A stretch of DNA of 7,642 nucleotides from Bacteroidetes bacterium UBA6183 (GTDB lineage: Bacteria; Bacteroidota; Bacteroidia; UKL13-3), in assembly GCA_002422865.1 (NCBI GenBank), contig DITN01000031.1, forward strand, positions 1 to 7,642, given 5' to 3'. A model generated the notes under the pieces. The model was not told where the DNA came from and searched no databases. It saw only the letters and a program-made list of their open reading frames with translations. Of this stretch, positions 1 through 6,086 are shown piece by piece; the first letter of the stretch is position 1; every line of letters begins with the position of its first letter. Position numbers and translations under genes: made by a program.

Positions 1-410
1 CATCAATGATGAACACTTACAAGTTGGTAGATAATATCAAACCAATCATCAACACCAATGTAAGTACATTATACTACCGCTTAAAACAAGTTGATTACGA
101 TGGTGAATTTGCCTACACCGATGTTAGAACTGTAAGTATAGATGAAATAGGATTAGCAACAGCAGTGTTAAATCCTAATCCATTTAAGGATATGTTTACC
201 ATAGAAATAACAGAAGCAACATCGATAACTGCTCAAGTTTATTTAATGGATGCCAATGGTAAACAAGTGCGTAATTTCTCAATGAAATTAAACAAAGGCA
301 CAACCGCTTATCAGCTAACCGAATTGGATAACTTAAGTTCTGGAATGTACTTTGTGCGCATAGTAACTGCTAACGGAAACAATTACAGCATTAAAGCAGT
401 AAAAAAATAA
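1..410 (+). CDS. C-terminal end of a type IX secretion system (T9SS) cargo protein with type A sorting domain (5' partial)
   Basis: The reading frame is open to the left edge, so this is only the last ~136 residues. The ATG at 6 is most likely internal, because the protein starts in the middle of a domain. The segment reading YYRLKQVDYDGEFAYTD (about 24-40 counted from that ATG) is a hallmark found just before the sorting domain in many large secreted Bacteroidetes proteins. It is followed by NPNPFKDMFTIEI (about 56-68), a central GKQVRNF strand, a LSSGMYFVRI strand and the basic end KAVKK. This is the layout of the Por secretion C-terminal domain (type A). In known cases the domain directs export by T9SS and is cleaved, leaving the protein on the surface or released. 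The enzymatic or adhesive part lies outside the window, so the passenger function is unknown. A strong terminator follows 20 bp after the stop, so the gene is transcriptionally separate from the signalling genes downstream. Confidence 0.87.
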   Translation, partial: SMMNTYKLVDNIKPIINTNVSTLYYRLKQVDYDGEFAYTDVRTVSIDEIGLATAVLNPNPFKDMFTIEITEATSITAQVYLMDANGKQVRNFSMKLNKGTTAYQLTELDNLSSGMYFVRIVTANGNNYSIKAVKK

Positions 411-430
411 GCTACAAACTTTATTTCACT

Positions 431-465
431 AAGCCGCCTGTACCGATTGGTGCAGGCGGCTTTTT
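431..465 (+). terminator. Rho-independent terminator of the T9SS cargo gene
   Basis: Arms AAGCCGCCTG (431-440) and CAGGCGGCTT (453-462) pair perfectly. The stem continues inward through T441-G452, A442-T451, C443-G450 and C444-G449 to a GATT loop, giving 14 pairs. The descending arm runs into TTTTT (461-465). It begins 20 bp after the stop codon at 408-410. Confidence 0.95.
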
Positions 466-561
466 ATGTAGTAAAACCAATATTAGGTTTTCAAATTATT
501 AAAAAAAAGCAAATAAAAATTGTACTTTTAAATCGTTTTTGCAATATAGTTAAAGATAAAT

Positions 562-600
562 GCTAACTAGTAAAATATGGCAACACCACCTATAGTTAGC
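562..600. repeat. 8-bp inverted repeat with 23-bp spacer at the REC gene promoter (candidate operator)
   Basis: GCTAACTA (562-569) and TAGTTAGC (593-600) are exact reverse complements, with arm centres 31 bp apart, about three helical turns. The right arm overlaps the candidate -7 box TAGCTTTG (597-604). A further TATAGTTA copy at 545-552 repeats 591-598 in direct orientation. The positions are read directly from the sequence; an operator role is inference. Confidence 0.4.
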
Positions 601-604
601 TTTG
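577..604 (+). promoter_or_regulatory. Candidate Bacteroidetes-type promoter of the single-domain REC gene
   Basis: TAGCTTTG (597-604) matches the -7 consensus TAnnTTTG exactly. The -33 element is weak: ATG at 577-579 stands in for TTG with a 17-bp spacer. Transcription would start near 610, giving a leader of about 30 nt before the TTG start codon. The upstream terminator at 431-465 makes a separate promoter necessary. No other -7 match was seen in 466-639. Confidence 0.45.
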
Positions 605-639
605 CAAGCAATAAAATTATACCATAACAAGTACAGATT

Positions 640-1026
640 TTGAATTTATCAGACACTAAGTTGAAAACAATATTGATATGTGAGGATAACCACATGAATT
701 TTTTTGTATTGCAAAAACTCATACAAAATGCGTTCCCCAACATAAAAATATTGCATGGATTAGATGGAGTAGAAGGGGTGAAACTTTTTTCGGATAATGA
801 GATTGATGTTCTCATTACAGATATAGAAATGCCAGAAATGGATGGTTGGGAACTTATTGAAGATGTGAAAACAAAGGGTTATGATATGAGTAAGGTGATT
901 GTGATAAGTGCTCAAAGTGTTGAAACAATGTATCCTAATGCAGTGAAACTAGGTATTCGTAAATGTTACAGTAAACCAATTAATCCTAAAGCAATAGAAG
1001 AAATCGGAGCTATAATTAATGGGTGA
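640..1026 (+). CDS. Single-domain response regulator (CheY/Spo0F-like receiver)
   Basis: The 128-residue protein is one receiver domain with no output domain. It has the acidic pair E15/D16 (ICEDN), phospho-acceptor D61 in TDIEMPEMDG, the switch residue S90 and K112-P113 (YSKPI), so it should be phosphorylatable. It acts in the cytoplasm by protein contact, as a relay intermediate, phosphate sink or allosteric effector. The start is non-ATG: an in-frame stop lies at 625-627 and the first in-frame ATG (694) would remove the E15/D16 pocket. TTG at 640 is chosen; TTG at 661 would give a 121-residue form beginning at Lys-Thr-Ile-Leu and is nearly as plausible. No Shine-Dalgarno is visible. The 3' end overlaps the opposing REC-HK gene by 11 bp, and no terminator lies between them. 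Partner kinases are probably the neighbouring ones; that is inference. Confidence 0.93.
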   Translation: MNLSDTKLKTILICEDNHMNFFVLQKLIQNAFPNIKILHGLDGVEGVKLFSDNEIDVLITDIEMPEMDGWELIEDVKTKGYDMSKVIVISAQSVETMYPNAVKLGIRKCYSKPINPKAIEEIGAIING

Positions 1027-2077
1027 TAGGGATGGTAACTATTACCTCACACTTTGCAATGCTACTGTTAATTTGCAGCTTGCCCCCAAGCTTATCCGTA
1101 ATTGCTTTAATGTTACTTAAACCTAGTCCTAGCCCTGAAATGTCGGTGCGTTTAGAGAATTTTTTAAATGCCTGTATATCTTCTAACTTAGCCTTAAATC
1201 CATCTCCATCATCAATAACTTTAATGGTTCTTAAATCTCCATCAACATAAGATTCAAATTTTATGATATTCGAATTGTTGGTGTACTTAATGGCATTGTA
1301 CACAAGCTCAACACAGATATAATTTTTGAGGTATAAGTACTTTGTTTTTTTTATGGTGCCGGGGTTGAAATTAATCTCAATTCTACGATCAAACTCATTT
1401 GAAAGAGCTTTGATATTGTCTAAAATATCAATTGATTTTGTATCCAAGAATATTTTCTCTTCAACATTAGATTTCAATAATTCATGAATATATATATTGT
1501 TGGTTAAACTGGTAATATTAAAAATAGAAGCTTGTGCATACTTTATCATTTCAGCTGCTTGTTTTTTCTGCTCATCACCCACCAAGTCAAATAACAGCAT
1601 AGCCATACCACTTATAATATTTAGCGGAGTTCTTATTTCATGACCATTTATTAATTTCGCTAGTTCATAGGTAGATTTGTTTGAGTATTGTGAGATAGCT
1701 TGCTTTAGTTGTTCAACTTTGTTTAATCGAGCTTCAATACTCGATATTACTTCACTAATTTCAAAAGGCTTAGTAATGTAGTCATCAGCACCTAAAGTCA
1801 TTCCATTTCTTTCATCCTCTCTCTCTGCACGCGCTGTAAGCAGTATTACTGGTATGTGCGATAAATGTGTTTTTTTTATGCGCTCTAAAAAATCATATCC
1901 GTCAGAGTTAGGCATCATCACATCACATAAAATAAGATCCGGTTCAACGGTCATAGCTTTTGCAAAACCTTCAATTCCATCTTGCGCGGTAACTATGGTA
2001 TAACCGTGCAGCTCCAAAATCTCTGCCGTGTTCTCCCTTAACCTTGTCTCATCATCAATTAATAGTATTTGCGTCAT
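1016..2077 (-). CDS. Cytoplasmic REC-histidine kinase (receiver at the N terminus, HisKA and HATPase)
   Basis: The product is 353 residues. Residues 1-120 are a complete receiver: acidic D8/D9, phospho-acceptor D52 in CDVMMPNSDG, T81 and K103-P104. After a helical linker (about 115-140) comes the dimerisation/phosphotransfer helix with phospho-acceptor H146 in GHEIRTPLN. The ATPase part has the N box (E257, N261 in ELVYNAIKY), the G1 box DDGDG (289-293) and the G2 box GLGLGL (315-320). The ATP lid is short. There is no signal peptide, membrane helix or PAS/GAF sensor, so the input is most likely phosphorylation of its own REC or a bound partner. REC-first kinases are a known minority architecture that couples one phosphorelay to another. 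The residue before the histidine is Gly where Ser is usual, which should not abolish activity. The gene diverges from the large GAF/PAS kinase across 195 bp and overlaps the lone REC gene tail to tail. No clear promoter was found for it: the best -7 candidate, at 2129-2136, has one mismatch and no -33 partner. Confidence 0.95.
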   Translation of the reverse strand: MTQILLIDDETRLRENTAEILELHGYTIVTAQDGIEGFAKAMTVEPDLILCDVMMPNSDGYDFLERIKKTHLSHIPVILLTARAEREDERNGMTLGADDYITKPFEISEVISSIEARLNKVEQLKQAISQYSNKSTYELAKLINGHEIRTPLNIISGMAMLLFDLVGDEQKKQAAEMIKYAQASIFNITSLTNNIYIHELLKSNVEEKIFLDTKSIDILDNIKALSNEFDRRIEINFNPGTIKKTKYLYLKNYICVELVYNAIKYTNNSNIIKFESYVDGDLRTIKVIDDGDGFKAKLEDIQAFKKFSKRTDISGLGLGLSNIKAITDKLGGKLQINSSIAKCEVIVTIPITH

Positions 2078-2092
2078 TGTAACGATTTGTTA

Positions 2093-2130
2093 TTGCAACA
2101 TTTAAAATGATGGTGTAAATATAGTTGCAA
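2093..2130. repeat. 7-bp inverted repeat with 24-bp spacer upstream of the REC-HK gene
   Basis: TTGCAAC (2093-2099) and GTTGCAA (2124-2130) are exact reverse complements with centres 31 bp apart, the same spacing as the inverted repeat at 562-600. They lie 16-53 bp upstream of the REC-HK start codon, where a leader or promoter would be. This may be an operator or chance in AT-rich DNA. Confidence 0.3.
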
Positions 2131-2217
2131 ATACAATCCAAGCAAATTCGTTTTATGCTTTATGACAAATCAAGTAATAAAAGTCATACCGATTATTGAG
2201 CAAATAAGTGCATTTTA

Positions 2218-2248
2218 TTTGTTAGGCCCAAGCTTATGGTTAAATTTG
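2218..2248 (+). promoter_or_regulatory. Bacteroidetes-type promoter of the GAF/PAS kinase gene
   Basis: TTTG (2218-2221) and TAAATTTG (2241-2248) match the -33 TTTG and -7 TAnnTTTG consensus exactly with a 19-bp spacer, the preferred distance. The predicted start of transcription is near 2254, giving a leader of only about 20 nt before the ATG at 2273. The leader has no Shine-Dalgarno, as is usual in this phylum. Confidence 0.75.
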
Positions 2249-2253
2249 TAATT

Positions 2254-2266
2254 CTATAATTTATAG
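2254..2266. promoter_or_regulatory. Palindrome between promoter and start codon of the GAF/PAS kinase (candidate operator)
   Basis: CTATAATTTATAG is a perfect 6+1+6 palindrome centred on T2260. It begins where transcription should start and ends 6 bp before the start codon. The one-base spacer makes a stable RNA hairpin unlikely, so a protein-binding site is the better guess. It is all A/T except for the two outer bases, so chance is possible. Confidence 0.3.
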
Positions 2267-2272
2267 CTAAAT

Positions 2273-5200
2273 ATGAGTTCAACTCTTTTAAAAAACCGAC
2301 CGATTCAATTGCTAAAAGCATTAGCCGATTCATCTAAGCTTATGCTAAGTAATGGTTCTAAGCAACATGTTATAACCCAAGTGCTTTCGATACTTGGTGA
2401 AACCGCTATAGTTGATAGAGTTTATGTTTTTAAAAATATTTATGTTGATGGTGTATTAACATATATGAACCACGAGTTTGAGTGGTGTGGAGAAGGTGTT
2501 GAACCACATATTGAAAACCCTGACTTACAAAATGTACCTTGGGAGCACTTTGCAGATTTGAAGCCCATTTTAATGGGAGGTAATCAATTTAAAGCCAATA
2601 CCAGCGAGTTAACCAATGATGTGTTTCGAGAGGCATTGGAAATGCAGGATATTAAAAGCGTTTTATTTATGCCCATATTTACAGATTATTTATTTTGGGG
2701 ATGGGTGGGTTTTGATGATTGTAAGAATGAAAGAAATTGGGATGAGGTTGACTTAATGACATTATCTTCTATTGCATCAAATATGGGAGCATTTATCCAA
2801 AGAAAAATGCTAAGAAAGCAGTTGGATGAACAACACGCAAAACTAGAACAACAAAAAATATTATATGAGGGTATTATAAATAATGTACCTGCAGATATTG
2901 TTGTTATAGGTAGTGATAGCAGGTACCGTTTCGTTAGTAAAACAGCCATTAAAAATGATGAAGTAAGAAATTGGATAATTGGTAAAACAGACACAGAATA
3001 CTGTGAGTATCGAAATAAACCAATAGAAATTGCCATCAAAAGACAAGGGCAAATTAAATTTGCCATAGATAATTTACAATCTATTACACACGAAGAGAAA
3101 TTTGGCTCTGGTATGGATGAAAAGTATTACCTTAGAATTCTTCATCCGGTTCTTAATGCAGATCAAAAACTTGATTATTTGCTTGGCTATGGAATGGATA
3201 TTACCGCACTTAAGCAGCGTGACGAGTTAATTCTGAAACAACATCATGCCATAGAGAATTCCCCAGTAGGTATAGCATTATTAGATTCTGAAGGGAAATA
3301 TTATTACATGAATAAATCTCATGCTGAAATTTTTGAATATGAAGTTGATGAGCTTATAGGAAAACCCTGGCCAATATTATACGAACCAGATGAAATGGTG
3401 AAAATTAGTAATGAATATTTTCCGATATTGGTTGAAAACAAAACTTGGAGTGGTGAAACTTTAGGAAAAACAAAATATGGAAAAGCCCGATTACAGGATA
3501 TTACATTAAGTATGTTTGATGATGGAGGTTTGGTTTGTATTACTCGTGATATTACTGAAACTAAAAATGAATTAACAAAATTACAACGCGCCACTCAACA
3601 GTTAGATCTGGCTATGAAAGCCTCTAATCTAGGTATGTGGACATGGAATATCCCAACCATGGAAGTTGTGTTCTCTGAAGCTGCATTAAACATGATTCAA
3701 TATAGTTTAGAAGATTATCCTTTTATAAACAAAGAAGAATGGAAAGGGTTAACCCATCCCGAAGATAGGGCACTTGTAGACAAGGCTGTTGCATTACACT
3801 TTAATTCCATTAATCAGCACGAGGAAAAACTATATAATGCTGAATACAGAATAAAAAGAAAAGATGGTTCTTATATTTGGGTTTTAAGTGTTGGTAAAGT
3901 AACCAAGTTTAATGATGATGGAAGCCCTTCAGAGATGATCGGTTTTATTCTAGATGTTAATAAACAGAAGGAACTTGATGAGCAGATTAAAGAAAATGAA
4001 AAAAGATATAGGGATTTAGTTGAAGGTTTGAAAGAAGTAATTTTTCAAACAGATAATGAAGGACATTGGACTTTTTTAAATCAAAGTTGGGTAGATATTA
4101 CTGGATTTAGTATCGAAGATTCTATTGGACAACGAGCTAATAAATACATGCATAATGATGATATTACTAAATTTTTGCAAATCCATCAACGCTTATTTGA
4201 AGATGGGGTAGAGAGTGTTAATGATGAAATTAGATTCTTAGACAAAAAAGGTAACATTGTTTGGTTCGACTTCCATGTTTCACTTCATAAAGATATAGCA
4301 GGTTATCCTATAGGTGTGGTGGGTTCTGCAGAAAATATTACTGTGCGCAAAGAAGTAGAGGCAGAACTAGAGTTAAACAGGGAGTTGTTGCAAAAAGTAA
4401 TCTCATCAATTGATGATGTGATTTGGTCATACGATATTATCCACGACAATTTATCATTCATAAGTCCCTCATGCCAAAATATGACTGGGTTTCATGATGA
4501 TGATTTCTACAAGCGTGCAATTGATTGGTATGATTTATTAGATAAAGAAACAGCAGTTAAGTTAAAAAAGTCTGATGATGATTTACACGTAGGCATTATT
4601 CAATCTAGAGATATGGTTTATCAAATGAGTTTTGGTAGTCCGGTAAAACATAAATGGGTAAGAGATCAAGCTAAATTAATTTACGATGATCAAGGTAAAC
4701 CCGCTCGTATCGATGGTGTAACCATCGATATCACAGACCTTATACATGCTGAGCAACAATTAAAAATTAGTGAAGAAAAATACCGTTTGATATCTGAAAA
4801 TATTCAAGATGTGGTATCTATTTTAGATGTGAATGGATTCATTCAGTACATTTCACCTTCTGCAACCAGAGTAACTGGCTATCCATTAGAATCTTTATTA
4901 AATAACAACATATTTGAAGCCATTCATCCCGATGATCAAGAAATGGTCAAACATTTCATAAATAATGTTACAATAAACATTGCTGATGATAAAATAAGTT
5001 TCAGGTTTCTGAAAGCTAATGGTGAGCAAATGTGGTTAGAAACATTAGTAACTGTTATATCAAGTTCTTTAAGCAGCCAAGCGGTTCTTTTACAAGCATC
5101 TTCAAGAGATATAACACTGCGTAAACAAGCAGAAATTGAATTAACAAAAGCTTTACAAAAAGAAAAGGAGCTTGGCGAGCTCAAATCACGTTTTGTAAGT

Positions 5201-5881
5201 ATGGCTTCACATGAATTTAGAACACCGCTCTCAACCATAAGGGTAGGAGCAGAGTTGATTAAAGTATTTATAGAAAAAGATGAAGTTGGATTATCACCTC
5301 GAATGAATGCCAAGGTTAATGATAAACTAGAAGAAATTATGATTGATGTAGATCGTATTTCTGAGCTAATGGCTGATATTTTAACAATGGGTAAAATAGA
5401 AGCGAGTAAAGTTCATTTCAATCCTTCGCCCCTTTCCATTTTTAATTTCATTAATGATTACATCAATCATGAAGCGCCAAAACAGCTTTTAAACAGACCT
5501 GTTATTTGTAATATTGAAGAAATAGAAGGAGTAGTATCAATAGATACTAAACTTATGAAACAAGTATTGCAAAATACTTTAAGTAATGCAATTAAATACT
5601 CCTCAGCTGATACAGCTATTGAGTTTAGGTTGTTTAAGCAACAATCAAATCAAGTAATTTTTGAAGTTAAAGATAATGGTATAGGTATTCCAGAAAAAGA
5701 CCTAAACTTTTTATTTGAATCATTTTACAGAGCAACCAACGTTGAAAACATACCAGGAACTGGATTAGGGCTATCTATAATGAAATTGTTTATGGAAATG
5801 CATGGTGGGGATGTAAAAATTGAAAGTAAAGTTAATGTTGGTACAACGGTACGACTCGTTTTTCCTATAAAAAACAGTTAA
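2273..5881 (+). CDS. Soluble multi-sensor histidine kinase, GAF-PAS x6-HisKA-HATPase
   Basis: The product is 1202 residues with no signal peptide or membrane helix, so it should sense in the cytoplasm. Residues ~14-175 form a GAF domain (ending GWVGFDDCKNERNWDEVD...), followed by a coiled coil (~178-200). Six PAS/PAC units lie at about 197-315, 323-432, 444-568, 577-697, 704-826 and 835-952. Most end in the DIT-type cap that passes signals to the next helix: DIT at 309, 426, 819 and 946, with variants DVN at 561 and ENIT at 687. HisKA follows with H980 in SHEFRTPL. The ATPase domain has N1101/N1105, G1 box DNGIG (1134-1138) and G2 box GTGLGL (1162-1167). All catalytic residues are present. 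No PAS cofactor (heme, flavin) can be assigned by eye; none shows the LOV Cys motif. There is no receiver of its own, so phosphate must go to separate REC proteins, most plausibly the flanking ones. The ATG is supported by the promoter about 25 bp upstream and by the GAF domain starting shortly after it. A terminator at 5995-6030 closes the unit. Confidence 0.97.
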   Translation: MSSTLLKNRPIQLLKALADSSKLMLSNGSKQHVITQVLSILGETAIVDRVYVFKNIYVDGVLTYMNHEFEWCGEGVEPHIENPDLQNVPWEHFADLKPILMGGNQFKANTSELTNDVFREALEMQDIKSVLFMPIFTDYLFWGWVGFDDCKNERNWDEVDLMTLSSIASNMGAFIQRKMLRKQLDEQHAKLEQQKILYEGIINNVPADIVVIGSDSRYRFVSKTAIKNDEVRNWIIGKTDTEYCEYRNKPIEIAIKRQGQIKFAIDNLQSITHEEKFGSGMDEKYYLRILHPVLNADQKLDYLLGYGMDITALKQRDELILKQHHAIENSPVGIALLDSEGKYYYMNKSHAEIFEYEVDELIGKPWPILYEPDEMVKISNEYFPILVENKTWSGETLGKTKYGKARLQDITLSMFDDGGLVCITRDITETKNELTKLQRATQQLDLAMKASNLGMWTWNIPTMEVVFSEAALNMIQYSLEDYPFINKEEWKGLTHPEDRALVDKAVALHFNSINQHEEKLYNAEYRIKRKDGSYIWVLSVGKVTKFNDDGSPSEMIGFILDVNKQKELDEQIKENEKRYRDLVEGLKEVIFQTDNEGHWTFLNQSWVDITGFSIEDSIGQRANKYMHNDDITKFLQIHQRLFEDGVESVNDEIRFLDKKGNIVWFDFHVSLHKDIAGYPIGVVGSAENITVRKEVEAELELNRELLQKVISSIDDVIWSYDIIHDNLSFISPSCQNMTGFHDDDFYKRAIDWYDLLDKETAVKLKKSDDDLHVGIIQSRDMVYQMSFGSPVKHKWVRDQAKLIYDDQGKPARIDGVTIDITDLIHAEQQLKISEEKYRLISENIQDVVSILDVNGFIQYISPSATRVTGYPLESLLNNNIFEAIHPDDQEMVKHFINNVTINIADDKISFRFLKANGEQMWLETLVTVISSSLSSQAVLLQASSRDITLRKQAEIELTKALQKEKELGELKSRFVSMASHEFRTPLSTIRVGAELIKVFIEKDEVGLSPRMNAKVNDKLEEIMIDVDRISELMADILTMGKIEASKVHFNPSPLSIFNFINDYINHEAPKQLLNRPVICNIEEIEGVVSIDTKLMKQVLQNTLSNAIKYSSADTAIEFRLFKQQSNQVIFEVKDNGIGIPEKDLNFLFESFYRATNVENIPGTGLGLSIMKLFMEMHGGDVKIESKVNVGTTVRLVFPIKNS
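4708..4730. repeat. Perfect 10-bp inverted repeat with 3-bp loop inside the GAF/PAS kinase gene
   Basis: Arms TATCGATGGT (4708-4717) and ACCATCGATA (4721-4730) are exact complements around GTA (4718-4720). A G-T pair (4707/4731) could extend the stem. In frame it encodes the conserved end of the fifth PAS unit, roughly R-I-D-G-V-T-I-D-I (812-820). No T-run follows, so it is not a terminator. Two copies of ATCGAT lie in the arms. Confidence 0.5.
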
Positions 5882-5951
5882 AGTGGTACTATTTTGGAGT
5901 TGTTTTGTATTATTATGTACATCCTAAAAAGGTGAAGTGTTTTAGATTAGT

Positions 5952-5965
5952 TTTACACCTGTAAA
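5952..5965. repeat. Small inverted repeat in the 3' untranslated stretch after the GAF/PAS kinase
   Basis: TTTACACCTGTAAA has 6-bp arms around CC. It lies in a 205-bp gap with no gene. A run of six T follows at 5970-5975, four bases beyond the arm end, so it could be a weak first terminator or simply chance. TAGATTAG occurs twice nearby (5943-5950 and 5983-5990, 40 bp apart). Confidence 0.25.
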
Positions 5966-5994
5966 CAAGTTTTTTGTTTTCATAGATTAGGGCT

Positions 5995-6030
5995 AAAGGC
6001 GGTACTATACACATAGTGCCGCTTTTTTTT
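5995..6030 (+). terminator. Rho-independent terminator of the GAF/PAS kinase gene
   Basis: GCGGTACTAT (5999-6008) pairs with ATAGTGCCGC (6013-6022) around an ACAC loop, with one T-G pair. The A-rich flank before the stem can pair into the T-run. Eight T follow directly (6023-6030). It lies about 115 bp after the stop codon, so the transcript has a fairly long 3' untranslated region. Confidence 0.92.
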
Positions 6031-6033
6031 ATC

Positions 6034-6063
6034 AAAAAAAAACGCATCTATTAAATGCGTTTT
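6034..6063 (-). terminator. Rho-independent terminator of the REC-AraC gene
   Basis: On the minus strand, AAAACGCAT (from 6063 down to 6055) pairs with ATGCGTTTT (6047 to 6039) around a 7-base loop. It continues into a run of nine T (complement of the A-run at 6034-6042). It starts 24 bp beyond the REC-AraC stop codon. Read on the plus strand the same stem is followed by only four T, so it is mainly a leftward terminator. Confidence 0.88.
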
Positions 6064-6086
6064 ATTCTATGTTTTTATTTTACTAT

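Noticed and set aside
567..815. 82-residue open frame on the minus strand
   Set aside because: It lies opposite the REC gene, has a composition like a random antisense frame and no recognisable motif; the plus-strand frame has a complete receiver signature.
1034..1046. GGTAA/TTACC hairpin just after the lone REC stop, as a terminator
   Set aside because: Only five pairs and no T-run in either direction; it lies within the REC-HK coding sequence.
1077..1095. AGCTTG/CAAGCT inverted repeat and an 11-bp match of CCCAAGCTTAT to 2227-2237
   Set aside because: Short, one copy within conserved coding sequence; most likely coincidence.
1023..1250. 75-residue plus-strand open frame after the lone REC, possibly a continuation or small gene
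   Set aside because: It is antisense to the conserved ATPase boxes of the REC-HK; its Ser/Pro/Leu-rich translation is an artefact of that.
2686..3066. Minus-strand open frames inside the large kinase (also at 2861-3052, 3319-3594 and 4936-5313)
   Set aside because: All are shadows of the PAS-coding frame, rich in Ser/Ile/Phe, with no motifs and no promoters.
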